Part shown: positions 1-6,267 of the stretch, piece by piece
Layout of the letters: the number at the start of each line of letters is the position of its first letter
Position numbering within the stretch: position 1 is the stretch's first letter
From: Acidobacteriota bacterium
GTDB taxonomy: Bacteria; Acidobacteriota; UBA4820; DSQY01
DNA: 7,009 bases
Reading direction: 5' to 3'
NCBI GenBank assembly: GCA_022759065.1
Contig: JAEMPZ010000090.1
Coordinates: 1-7,009, forward strand
Made by a program: the position numbers and the translations under genes
The notes under the pieces: generated by a model
Told to the model about the DNA's origin: nothing
What the model saw: only the letters and a program-made list of their open reading frames with translations
The model's database searches: none

Positions 1-1052
1 GCATCCAGCGAAAGGCCCACGGGGGTTTTCGCGCCGGCGTCGTGTGTGATCCGTTCCTCGACCACCGTTCCGTCAATGTCGTCGGCCCCGTACCATAGGG
101 CTACCTGGGCTATTTTCAACCCGACCATCACCCAATAGACCTTGACGTGGGGAATGTTGTCCAACAAAAGCCGAGAAACTGCAAGCGTTTTAAGGTTGTC
201 CACCCCCGTCGCCTCGTTCAAGTGCTGATAGGGCGTATTCTCCTTGTTGAACTGGAGCGGGATGAAGGCCATGAAGCCTTTGGTCTCATCCTGAAGGGCG
301 CGGAGCTTCAGCAAGTGGTCCACGCGGTCCTCTATCGCCTCCACGTGTCCGTAAAGCATTGTGCAGTTGGTGGGAATGCCCATCTTGTGAGCCGTCCGGG
401 CAAGCTCAAGCCACCTCTCTCCAGAAATCTTGTTTGGACATATTTTCTTTCGGACCTTCTCGCCCAAAATCTCGGCGCCTCCCCCGGGCATCGAGCCCAT
501 GCCGGCATCCCTGAGCGCTTCAAGGATCTCCTCTGGGGTCTTGCGCTCCCTTTTGGCGTAGTAGTCAACCTCGACGAGCGTGAAGGTCTTTAGGTGGGCG
601 CGCGGGTTTGCGCGCTTTATGGCTCGTATCATCTCAAGGCACCGCGCGAAGCTGACCTGCGGGTCGAGGCCGCCGACGATGTGTATCTCCTCCAGCCTTT
701 CGCCGGGCCGGCATGTCGCTTTCTCTACGATTTCCTCCAGGCTCAGCCTGTATCCTCCAGGCTCGCCGGGCTTTTTCGCGAAGGCGCAGAATGAACAGCC
801 CGAGATGCAGATGTTGGTGTGATTGATGTGTCTGTTCACGTTGAAATAGGCGCGGTTGCCGTGGCGCTCCTCGCGCGCGGAGTTGGCCAGAAAACCAAGC
901 GTTTGAAGGTCGTGGCTCCGGAAAAGCGCCACCCCGTCTTCAAAGGTCAGGCGCCTTCTGGCTTCGAGCGCTTCGATGACGGGCAAGAGGGACTTGTCCT
1001 TCACTCTTTCGCGCTTGATCAAAGCTTCTTGCAACGCGTCGCTCCCACTCAC
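1..1052 (-). CDS. mqnE: Aminofutalosine synthase MqnE, radical SAM (3' end cut by window edge)
   Basis: MqnE is a radical SAM enzyme of the futalosine (alternative menaquinone) pathway. It joins 3-[(1-carboxyvinyl)oxy]benzoate to adenosine to give aminofutalosine, in the cytoplasm. The reading frame is open from a GTG at 1052 to the left edge (350 codons). The CX3CX2C cluster motif CISGCSFC gives C82, C86 and C89 for the 4Fe-4S cluster. Other family stretches are HIVGG, PGGGAEIL, TMLYGHVE, DETKGFMAFIPL and GADDIDGTVVEE (from about residue 322). The GADD-LDGT block is typical of MqnE; MqnC carries a different sequence there. Only a short C-terminal part is missing. The GTG is chosen because a TGA lies in frame five codons upstream; the ribosome site is weak (GAGAG). 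The gene starts 23 bp after rny, so it is probably co-transcribed and last in the visible operon. Other mqn genes must lie elsewhere. Confidence 0.93.
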   Translation of the reverse strand, partial: MSGSDALQEALIKRERVKDKSLLPVIEALEARRRLTFEDGVALFRSHDLQTLGFLANSAREERHGNRAYFNVNRHINHTNICISGCSFCAFAKKPGEPGGYRLSLEEIVEKATCRPGERLEEIHIVGGLDPQVSFARCLEMIRAIKRANPRAHLKTFTLVEVDYYAKRERKTPEEILEALRDAGMGSMPGGGAEILGEKVRKKICPNKISGERWLELARTAHKMGIPTNCTMLYGHVEAIEDRVDHLLKLRALQDETKGFMAFIPLQFNKENTPYQHLNEATGVDNLKTLAVSRLLLDNIPHVKVYWVMVGLKIAQVALWYGADDIDGTVVEERITHDAGAKTPVGLSLD

Positions 1053-1075
1053 TTTCTTACTCTCTCACTTTTTGC

Positions 1076-2647
1076 TTAGGCAGTGCCGGCGTATTCGACG
1101 GCCTTCATCTCGCGGATGAGCGTGACTTTTACGCGGCCTGGATAGTCCATCTCCTCTTCGATCTTTTTTGAAATGTCGGAGGCCAGGAAGGAGAGCCTGC
1201 TGTCGCCAACCTTGTCGGTCTTGACGATGACGCGGATTTCCCGCCCGGCCTGGAGGGCGAAGCACTGTTCCACTCCGCCGAATCCCTTCACGAGCCCCTC
1301 GAGCGTCTCTATTCTGCGAATGTAGTCGGCCATCGAAGCGCGCCTCGCGCCCGGCCGAGAGCCAGAGATGGCGTCGCAAACGGCAACCAGGATGCTGATG
1401 GGGTGGATGACCTCCACGTCCTCGTGATGGCTTTCGATCGCGTTGACGACCACCTCGTGTTCGCCGTACTTTCGCGCCGCCTCCCCGCCAAGCTCCGGGT
1501 GGGTGCCTTCCCGCTCGACGTCAATCGCCTTGCCTATGTCGTGAAGAAGCCCGGCCCGCTTGGCCAGTTTAACGTCCAGGCCCAGCTCGGCGGCCATGCT
1601 TCCGCAAAGCTCGGCGACTTCGATGCTGTGGTTCAGGACGTTCTGCCCGTAAGAAGTCCTGTACTTCAACCTGCCCAGGAGCTTGACTATCTCGGGATGT
1701 CCCTGCGAGAGCTTCAACTGCTTGAAAGCGTCCTCCCCGGCCATCTGGCACTCGCGCTGGACCTGCTTCTTCGTCTTGCCGACGATTTCCTGAATTTTGC
1801 GGGGATGGACTTTCCCTGACTGGATCAGCCGCTCAAGCGAGCGGCGGGCAACCTCGCGCGCGACCGGGTTGAAGCCGGAGATCACGACGGTGTTTGGGTC
1901 GTCGTTGTTGATGAGCAGTTGCATCCCGGTCTGTTCCTCGAAAAACTTTATGTTGCGCCCCTCGTGGCCGATGAGGCGCCCTTTGATGCTTTCGTCCTCG
2001 AGCTTCAGTTGCGACGTCGTGCGCTCGACCACCTGGTCCACCGCGACCCTCTCGATCGCGAGCGTGATGATTTTCTGCGCCTCTTGTTCCGCCGTTCGTT
2101 TCGCCTCATCCTTGATTTGGCGGATCATGGCGGAAGCCTCGAGTTCCGCCTCGCTCTGGAGGCTCTGGACCAGAAGGCGCCTGGCCTCGTCGGCGCTAAG
2201 CCCTGCTGCCTTTTCAAGGCCCGCCGTGTAGGATGCAATCGCCTGGTCCAGTTCGGCTAGCTTGGCGTCGAGTTCACAGTTGCGCCCCTGAAGCGCCTGT
2301 TTGGCCTCATCCAGGGCGCGTTCCTTCTCCTGGAGCTTGAGGTTGACCTGCTGCAGCTGCGCGTCCCTGCGATTCATGGCGCGCTCTATGTTCTTGACCG
2401 ATTCGAGGCGTTTCGAGTATTCCGCCTCCTTTTGGGCCTGCTCCGCCATCCAGGCCTCGCGCGCCTTTGCCAGTTCCAGCTTGCGGAGGTTCTCCCCCTG
2501 TATCTTCGCGTCCTCCAAGATCGCGTCGGCCTGCGCGCGCGCCCTGGCGAGAGAGCCCTTGCCGAGACGTGACGACAAGAGCCACCCGGCGCCCAGTCCG
2601 GCCGCCAGGATGACGACGGAAAGGAGACTATATAGGACAACGCTCAT
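1076..2647 (-). CDS. rny: Ribonuclease Y
   Basis: RNase Y is a membrane-anchored endoribonuclease that starts mRNA decay, the role RNase E plays in enterobacteria. The protein has 523 residues, the usual family length (about 520). Domains in order: an N-terminal membrane anchor (about residues 3-24), a long charged coiled coil (about 30-215), a KH RNA-binding domain with its GxxG loop in GRLIGHEGRNIK (223-234), and an HD phosphohydrolase domain. Metal ligands visible in the HD domain are H340 (in NHSIEVAE), H369-D370 (LLHDIGKA), H407/H408 (ESHHED) and D425 (AVCDAISGSRPGAR). The end, DYPGRVKVTLIREMKAVEYA, is the family's conserved C-terminus. The ATG at 2647 follows GGAG with a 7-nt spacer and places the anchor at the N-terminus. 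The KH loop reads GHEG where B. subtilis has GREG, a small change. It sits 41 bp after the radical SAM gene and 23 bp before mqnE. Confidence 0.97.
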   Translation of the reverse strand: MSVVLYSLLSVVILAAGLGAGWLLSSRLGKGSLARARAQADAILEDAKIQGENLRKLELAKAREAWMAEQAQKEAEYSKRLESVKNIERAMNRRDAQLQQVNLKLQEKERALDEAKQALQGRNCELDAKLAELDQAIASYTAGLEKAAGLSADEARRLLVQSLQSEAELEASAMIRQIKDEAKRTAEQEAQKIITLAIERVAVDQVVERTTSQLKLEDESIKGRLIGHEGRNIKFFEEQTGMQLLINNDDPNTVVISGFNPVAREVARRSLERLIQSGKVHPRKIQEIVGKTKKQVQRECQMAGEDAFKQLKLSQGHPEIVKLLGRLKYRTSYGQNVLNHSIEVAELCGSMAAELGLDVKLAKRAGLLHDIGKAIDVEREGTHPELGGEAARKYGEHEVVVNAIESHHEDVEVIHPISILVAVCDAISGSRPGARRASMADYIRRIETLEGLVKGFGGVEQCFALQAGREIRVIVKTDKVGDSRLSFLASDISKKIEEEMDYPGRVKVTLIREMKAVEYAGTA

Positions 2648-2654
2648 CTTTTTT

Positions 2655-2658
2655 CTCC
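2655..2658 (-). promoter_or_regulatory. Ribosome binding site of rny
   Basis: GGAG read on the minus strand, 7 nt before the ATG at 2647. It supports that start codon, which also puts the hydrophobic anchor of RNase Y right at the N-terminus. Confidence 0.7.
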
Positions 2659-2688
2659 AGTCTAGGCAAAGCAGCGGGGCCTTTGGGA

Positions 2689-3498
2689 TCAGGCAAAGAC
2701 CCTGGCCTTCACTCCCGTTTTGCGAAGCTGCGCTGCTATCGTTTCAAGCCTCTTCAAAGGCACTGGTTTCAGGGAAGCATCGGCGGGCCCGCGGTCCAGC
2801 GTGTAAATCTGGACCTCTCGCGGCGCCACCGAGACGACCGCCTTCACCCATGCACCGACCTCATCTGGCGATGTATTATCCACGCCGCCGTTCACGAACA
2901 AGGATTGAATTATGATGCGTGGCCCGATCAAGCGAAGTCCGTCAAGAATCCGCTGGAAGGAGACTCCCGGCGCGGGCCCGTTGAGCTTTTTGAATGTCCC
3001 GGCCGTTCCGGCGTCCAATTTGAGGATAGGCTCGTCGAGCTTCAATATCGCTTCTCTCAGCGACTTCCGTCCGATAGTCGTTGAGTTTGAGAGTATCGCC
3101 GTCTTGCAGCCGGGGGCGTATCGGTCACGCAATTCGATGACGTCCGCCACGATCCCGGGGAATTCAGGGTGAAGCGTGGCCTCGCCGTTGCCCGAAAAAG
3201 TGATCGTGTCCGGAGGCTTCTTGGCAGCCGCCATCTTTGCCAGAGTTCTAGCCAGCTTTTCCTTGACTTCGCCGCGAGACGGGAAAAAGCCGTCAGCCTT
3301 ACCCTCAAGCGCCGCCAACATCCCGGTCCATCCGTATTGACAATAGCGGCAGTTCAGCGAGCAGAGCTTTATTTCGTCGGGCAGGAGGTTCAAGCCGAGG
3401 GAGCGGCCCAACCGCCTGGACATGACGGGGCCGTAAATCACTCCCTGCTGGAGCGCTATGGTCTCGCGCGCGAATTCACGCCTTGCCGAAGCAGCCAT
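2689..3498 (-). CDS. Radical SAM protein of unknown function (COG0731-like)
   Basis: A 269-residue radical SAM enzyme; no specific substrate can be assigned. The cluster motif CSLNCRYCQYG is a CX3CX2C site (about residues 46-53). It is preceded by a conserved-looking GPVMSRRLGRSLGLNLLP segment and followed by SGNGEATLHPEF (about 102-113), which corresponds to the SAM-binding GGE-type strand. This layout matches the Fe-S oxidoreductases of COG0731, small single-domain proteins. There is no extra cysteine-rich C-terminal cluster, so a SPASM-type maturase is unlikely. The start is either ATG at 3498 or TTG at 3501; ATG is preferred. The ribosome site is poor, and the start lies 4 bp after the stop of the hydrolase gene, so translational coupling is likely. 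Family membership is sure; function is not known. Confidence 0.87.
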   Translation of the reverse strand: MAASARREFARETIALQQGVIYGPVMSRRLGRSLGLNLLPDEIKLCSLNCRYCQYGWTGMLAALEGKADGFFPSRGEVKEKLARTLAKMAAAKKPPDTITFSGNGEATLHPEFPGIVADVIELRDRYAPGCKTAILSNSTTIGRKSLREAILKLDEPILKLDAGTAGTFKKLNGPAPGVSFQRILDGLRLIGPRIIIQSLFVNGGVDNTSPDEVGAWVKAVVSVAPREVQIYTLDRGPADASLKPVPLKRLETIAAQLRKTGVKARVFA

Positions 3499-3502
3499 CA
3501 AA

Positions 3503-4162
3503 CTAGAGCCTTACGAAGGGGTTGTGCCGCTTTTCATAGCCGATGCTTGTTGACGGCCCGTGGCCGGGCAGCGCTTCGGTTTCATCGGGCAGAGAAAAGA
3601 GCTTCCGCCTGATAGAGTCAAGAAGCTGCTCGTATGAACCTCCCGGCAGGTCGGTCCGGCCGATTGACTGGGCGAAAAGGGTGTCTCCGGTCAATACGAA
3701 GCCGTCCGCGCCAAGGCAGACGCCGCCCGGTGAATGGCCTGGTGTGTGATACACGGTCAAAAAGCCGCGGCCTACATTGATTTTTTCGCCTTCGCTCAGA
3801 TAACCGGAGGGTCGTGGGCTCTGCTGGGCCGTGAACCCGAACATTGCCGCGTGCTCGGCCATTCCCTCCAACAGATGAACGTCGGCCTCGTGAATGAAAA
3901 CCGGGCAGCCGAAGGCCGAGGCGAAAAAGCCGTTGTTGCTGGCATGGTCGAAGTGGCCGTGAGTGTTAAGAATGGCAATAGGCTTCAGGCCTTCGGAGAT
4001 GATCGCTTCTTTGACGACCTCGCTCCCCAGGCCGGGATCAACGATGACGGCCTCTTTTGTCGCGTGGTCCCACACGAGATAAGTGTTGTTCTCGAGAGGG
4101 CCGACCAAGAACGAGCGTACCTCTAATTCATTCGGCAATTTTAACTCCATTGCGGGCGCCAT
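3503..4162 (-). CDS. MBL-fold metallohydrolase, glyoxalase-II/YcbL-like
   Basis: A 219-residue metallo-beta-lactamase-fold hydrolase. Metal ligands visible are the THGHFDH motif (H68, H70, D72, H73), H143 in TPGHSPGG, D160 in LTGDTLF and H201 in LPGHGPST. The stretch SIGRTDLPGGS and the ending IGYEKRHNPFV are typical of the short YcbL-type glyoxalase II-like proteins of COG0491. It lacks the extra C-terminal domain of canonical GloB (about 250-260 residues), so hydrolysis of S-lactoylglutathione or another thioester is plausible but not shown. Starts at ATG 4162 or ATG 4150 (four codons later) are both possible, with no strong ribosome site at either. It lies 37 bp after the CPBP protease gene and 4 bp before the radical SAM gene. 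A candidate extended -10 promoter precedes it. Confidence 0.92.
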   Translation of the reverse strand: MAPAMELKLPNELEVRSFLVGPLENNTYLVWDHATKEAVIVDPGLGSEVVKEAIISEGLKPIAILNTHGHFDHASNNGFFASAFGCPVFIHEADVHLLEGMAEHAAMFGFTAQQSPRPSGYLSEGEKINVGRGFLTVYHTPGHSPGGVCLGADGFVLTGDTLFAQSIGRTDLPGGSYEQLLDSIRRKLFSLPDETEALPGHGPSTSIGYEKRHNPFVRL

Positions 4163-4187
4163 CTTGAGCTGCCCGCTCGAACACGTA

Positions 4188-4196
4188 AGTATAACA
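4188..4196 (-). promoter_or_regulatory. Candidate extended -10 promoter for the MBL hydrolase
   Basis: On the minus strand the bases read TGTTATACT, an extended -10 element (TGn followed by TATACT, five of six to consensus). No good -35 lies 16-18 bp upstream, which extended -10 promoters can tolerate. Predicted transcription would start near 4181, about 20 nt before the ATG at 4162. It would give the last four genes their own start point. Inferred from sequence only. Confidence 0.35.
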
Positions 4197-4199
4197 TTG

Positions 4200-5009
4200 T
4201 CATGGCGAAATTTCTTGCGCTGATGAGGCGAGCCACCGGCCGCCTGAGATGCAGAGAACCAGCCCGGCGGCGATAATGATGATCGCGGCGGCTGAAGAGA
4301 CCGTCTCCGCGGCGCCTGGGGTCTGTGCCGAACCCAATGCCAGAAGGACTATCGAGTTGTGGAAGGCGTGGCCCAGCACCGCGGGCCAGAGCGATCCCGT
4401 TTCCCACGTGGCGAACGCCAGGGCGCCGCCAAGGATTAGCACCGGGACCATCTGTTCGGGATTCAGGTGAAAAAGGGCGAAGATCACGGCGCTGGTGGCG
4501 CACGCCCAGAAGCGGCCCCATGAGCGAAGGCAGGCAAGGAGTATCCCCCTGAAAAAGGCCTCTTCGAGAAGCGCCGGGGCAATCGCGAAAAGAGCCAGGC
4601 GCAAAGGCGGCGAATACCGCAAGACGCCCTCTCTCAAACCGCGTTGCATGGGGCCCTCGGCGATGAATAAGCTTTCGGCCAGGGCCACTCCTATGGCCGC
4701 CATGGATGCTCCCGCAAGAAGGGGCACCGTGGGCCAGGCCTTCCTGCCAGTCACCGGCAAAAAAGGAATGGCTCGCCGCCATTCGGCTTTGCCTCGAAAT
4801 AGCAGAAGAGAAGGGCCGATGAGGGCAAGGGCTTGAAAGGGGACTACGCTCCAGAGCTTCAGGCCATAACGAGTTATCACAATGCCGCCGAACCCCATCA
4901 GAAGAGCCGCCGCCGCCAGAAGAACCGCGGCCGACGATGGGCTGAAACGCTCCCTTGGCGGCGCGCACCCTGGTGTTAAATCACTTGGATTGTGAAGCGG
5001 ATCATTCAA
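4200..5009 (-). CDS. CPBP family intramembrane metalloprotease
   Basis: A polytopic membrane protein of the CPBP (CAAX protease / bacteriocin-processing, Abi) family, 269 residues from the chosen start. The diagnostic motifs are present and in order: EEAFFRG (EExxxR, E149/E150/R154), FALFH (FxxxH, ending at H181) and HAFHN (HxxxN, H214 to N218). These form the glutamate/histidine active site inside the membrane. About eight hydrophobic segments are visible, the first at roughly residues 26-45. Start: a GTG at 5066 would add 19 polar residues and overlap the zf-HC2 gene by 61 bp. TTG at 5009 has GGAG 8 nt upstream and overlaps the zf-HC2 stop as TTGA, so I prefer it. Bacterial members act in protein secretion, bacteriocin self-immunity or membrane protein processing; the substrate here is unknown. 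Confidence 0.9.
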   Translation of the reverse strand: MNDPLHNPSDLTPGCAPPRERFSPSSAAVLLAAAALLMGFGGIVITRYGLKLWSVVPFQALALIGPSLLLFRGKAEWRRAIPFLPVTGRKAWPTVPLLAGASMAAIGVALAESLFIAEGPMQRGLREGVLRYSPPLRLALFAIAPALLEEAFFRGILLACLRSWGRFWACATSAVIFALFHLNPEQMVPVLILGGALAFATWETGSLWPAVLGHAFHNSIVLLALGSAQTPGAAETVSSAAAIIIIAAGLVLCISGGRWLASSAQEISP

Positions 5010-5287
5010 GGAGCGAGCTCCGCGTCGCCCCGCGCGCTCATGCGGGCGCGGATAGCCTTGCGGCACTCTTCAAGCAGAGCCTTGGTTTCGTTGGGATCAA
5101 GCTCCGGGGTCTGGCCAATCGCGGCGAGCGTATCTCTTGTCGCCTTTAGAGATTCGAGGTACTTCCTGCAAGGCTCGCACTCCTTGCAATGTTCAAGCGC
5201 CTCCCTGCAGCGCGCATCCAATTCGCCGCCATCGGCCAGGCCCGAAAGTCCCTCAAAGAGTTCTTCGCAGGAATGGTGCCCCCGCAC
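5006..5287 (-). CDS. Small zf-HC2 zinc-finger protein (anti-sigma-like), no membrane segment
   Basis: A 93-residue soluble protein with a zinc-binding anti-sigma (ZAS, zf-HC2) signature: EHCKECEPC supplies the HX3CX2C motif (H33, C37, C40), with H4/H5 and C7 upstream as possible fourth ligands. The preceding CEELFEGLSGLADGGELD resembles the helix found before this motif in the family. Known relatives bind and hold ECF sigma factors, often through a membrane-anchored C-terminus. This one has no membrane segment, and no sigma factor gene adjoins it here, so an anti-sigma role is an inference. The C-terminal half (about 45-93) is charged and probably helical. It starts at GTG 5287 behind GGGAGG (5-nt spacer) and heads the six-gene run; its stop overlaps the start of the CPBP gene. 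Confidence 0.75.
   Translation of the reverse strand: MRGHHSCEELFEGLSGLADGGELDARCREALEHCKECEPCRKYLESLKATRDTLAAIGQTPELDPNETKALLEECRKAIRARMSARGDAELAP
5018..5021 (-). promoter_or_regulatory. Ribosome binding site deciding the CPBP protease start
   Basis: GGAG on the minus strand, 8 nt before the TTG at 5009 and inside the last codons of the zf-HC2 gene. It favours the TTG over the upstream GTG at 5066, which has no comparable site. Confidence 0.55.
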
Positions 5288-5292
5288 GCCAG

Positions 5293-5307
5293 CCTCCCAG
5301 CCTCCTT
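5293..5307 (-). promoter_or_regulatory. Double Shine-Dalgarno region of the zf-HC2 gene
   Basis: Two purine-rich sites on the minus strand: AAGGAGG at 5307-5301 (13 nt from the GTG) and GGGAGG at 5298-5293 (5 nt from the GTG). The second is well placed for GTG 5287. The first overlaps the proposed -10 element. Confidence 0.5.
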
Positions 5308-5334
5308 ATTCGCACATTCAAGCCAGCTTGTCAA
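5306..5334 (-). promoter_or_regulatory. Candidate sigma-70 promoter of the six-gene operon
   Basis: A perfect -35, TTGACA (5334-5329), is followed after a 17-bp spacer by GAATAA (5311-5306) at the -10 position. The -10 matches consensus poorly. It lies between the terminator of the upstream gene and the first gene of the run, where a promoter is expected. Transcription from it would start near 5299, leaving a leader of only about a dozen bases with GGGAGG in it. Confidence 0.5.
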
Positions 5335-5361
5335 GCCTGGTCGTCGTTCGTCGCCCGGTCG

Positions 5362-5387
5362 AAAAAAAAGATTCACCACAGGTGAAT
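5362..5387 (-). terminator. Intrinsic terminator of the metallopeptidase gene
   Basis: On the minus strand a perfect 7-bp stem (ATTCACC / GGTGAAT) with a TGT loop is followed, after one C, by eight T. It begins 5 bp after the TAA of the metallopeptidase gene. It separates that gene from the operon downstream. Confidence 0.85.
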
Positions 5388-5392
5388 ATTCT

Positions 5393-6124
5393 TTACGCGC
5401 GGAGGAGGGGACCGTACTCCTGGAGCCAGTCCCGGTACTTGTCGAAGAAGGGGCAGTAGCGGCCGACAAGGGCCCAGAATCGGTCCGAATGGTCCGGGTG
5501 GCGCATGTGGCAGAGTTCGTGGATGACGACGTAGTCAAGGACGCCTGGCGGCGCGAGAAGCAGCCGCCAGTTGAAATTGAGGCCGCCGTTGGAGCTGCAA
5601 GAGCCCCAGCGGCTTTTCTGGTTCTTGACCGACACCTTCTTGGGCTTGAGGCCCAGCCGCTTGGCGAAATATGCGACGCGGCGGCCGATGACTACTTCGG
5701 CGCGCTGGCGGTACCAGGCTTCAAGCACCTCTCCAACGGGGCTTTCCGGATTGGGGAGGCGGACTATGAATTCGCCTCTTGAAAACTTGACCGCCGGTCC
5801 CGGACAGGCGAGGCTCTGGACCCTCAGTCCCATGATGCGACCACGGTACATGAGCGTCCTGCCTTTGCCGAGAGGCGGAGGAGCGATGGCCATGCGCTCC
5901 TCGTGCTTCTTGATCGCCTGCAGCACCCACTCCTTGTTGCGCCGCAGGAGTTCGGCGGCCCAGGAGAGGCTGCCCCAGCGCGGAAAGACAACCACCAGCC
6001 CCTCCGATTCTTCGAGCCGAATCCAGATTCTCCTGGCGCGCGTGTTGCGCCGGACATGGTACTCCACGTGCTGGCCGTCGAGCTGTATTGATTTCGTGAT
6101 TTGGGTTTCAGGGGCCTTTGGCAC
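5393..6124 (-). CDS. YgjP-like zinc metallopeptidase (PF01863, M48-type annotation)
   Basis: A 243-residue protein of the YgjP/DUF45 metallopeptidase family, often annotated as M48 or SprT-like. The zinc site is HELCHMRHPDHSDRFW: HExxH at residues 202-206 and a downstream histidine at 212 in the HSxRFW motif that typifies the family. The conserved KSRWGSCSSNGGLNFNWRLLLAP stretch (170-192) precedes it. The N-terminal part (about 10-75) carries the RRNTRARRIWIRL start and an FPRWG segment usual for this family. No signal peptide or membrane segment is seen, so it should be cytoplasmic. The physiological substrate is unknown. Starts at GTG 6124, with AGGAGG 4 nt upstream. It ends 5 bp before an intrinsic terminator and is therefore probably a single-gene transcript. 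Confidence 0.9.
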   Translation of the reverse strand: MPKAPETQITKSIQLDGQHVEYHVRRNTRARRIWIRLEESEGLVVVFPRWGSLSWAAELLRRNKEWVLQAIKKHEERMAIAPPPLGKGRTLMYRGRIMGLRVQSLACPGPAVKFSRGEFIVRLPNPESPVGEVLEAWYRQRAEVVIGRRVAYFAKRLGLKPKKVSVKNQKSRWGSCSSNGGLNFNWRLLLAPPGVLDYVVIHELCHMRHPDHSDRFWALVGRYCPFFDKYRDWLQEYGPLLRA

Positions 6125-6128
6125 GGCT

Positions 6129-6134
6129 CCTCCT
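6129..6134 (-). promoter_or_regulatory. Ribosome binding site of the metallopeptidase gene
   Basis: A full AGGAGG on the minus strand, 4 nt before GTG 6124. It fixes the non-ATG start codon. Confidence 0.7.
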
Positions 6135-6184
6135 CACGTTCTCTACCAGAATCGCACGCTTTCATGGCCTTGGCAAGACGCCAC

Positions 6185-6213
6185 ATTGTGTGCTGAATCA
6201 TTCAGCAACGCAA
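6185..6213 (-). promoter_or_regulatory. Candidate promoter with a palindromic spacer, upstream of the metallopeptidase
   Basis: On the minus strand TTGCGT (6213-6208) is a possible -35 (three of six to consensus) and CACAAT (6190-6185) a possible -10 (four of six). The 17 bp between them are exactly the inverted repeat TGCTGAA-TGA-TTCAGCA. The predicted start near 6178 leaves a leader of about 54 nt. A repressor or MerR-like activator site is one reading, but the hexamers are weak. Confidence 0.35.
6191..6207. repeat. Perfect 7-bp inverted repeat with 3-nt centre
   Basis: TGCTGAA (6191-6197) and TTCAGCA (6201-6207) pair perfectly around TCA. Neither strand has a T run after it, so it is not an intrinsic terminator. 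It lies in the 143-bp gap between the dehydrogenase and metallopeptidase genes. It may be an operator or an mRNA hairpin. Confidence 0.55.
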
Positions 6214-6267
6214 GATATAGTGAAGATGCGCCATCAAGACGCAAAAGGAGGAAGTAAGAAGGTAAGA

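Noticed and set aside
147..593. Plus-strand open frame of 148 codons and a 78-codon minus-strand frame (332-568) in the mqnE region
   Set aside because: The third frame on the minus strand gives a continuous MqnE with cluster cysteines and GADDIDGT, so both are shadows.
2301..2915. A 204-codon plus-strand open frame running across the rny start and the radical SAM gene
   Set aside because: It spans parts of two well-supported minus-strand genes, is rich in Ser and Arg, and has no domain. Shadow.
4141..4968. A 275-codon open frame on the minus strand overlapping the CPBP protease in another frame
   Set aside because: Its translation is rich in Arg, Gly, Ser and Pro with no domain signature, while the overlapping frame has all three CPBP motifs and membrane segments. 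It is a by-product of high GC.
4200..5066. Longer CPBP protein from GTG 5066
   Set aside because: The extra 19 residues are polar with no family resemblance, overlap the zf-HC2 gene by 61 bp and lack a good ribosome site; TTG 5009 fits better. Not fully excluded.
6191..6207. The inverted repeat as an intrinsic terminator of the dehydrogenase gene
   Set aside because: No T run follows on either strand, and it lies about 60 bp after the stop codon.
5571..6257. A 228-codon plus-strand open frame opposite the metallopeptidase
   Set aside because: No recognisable motif, composition typical of an antisense shadow, and the minus strand encodes a full YgjP-type enzyme there.
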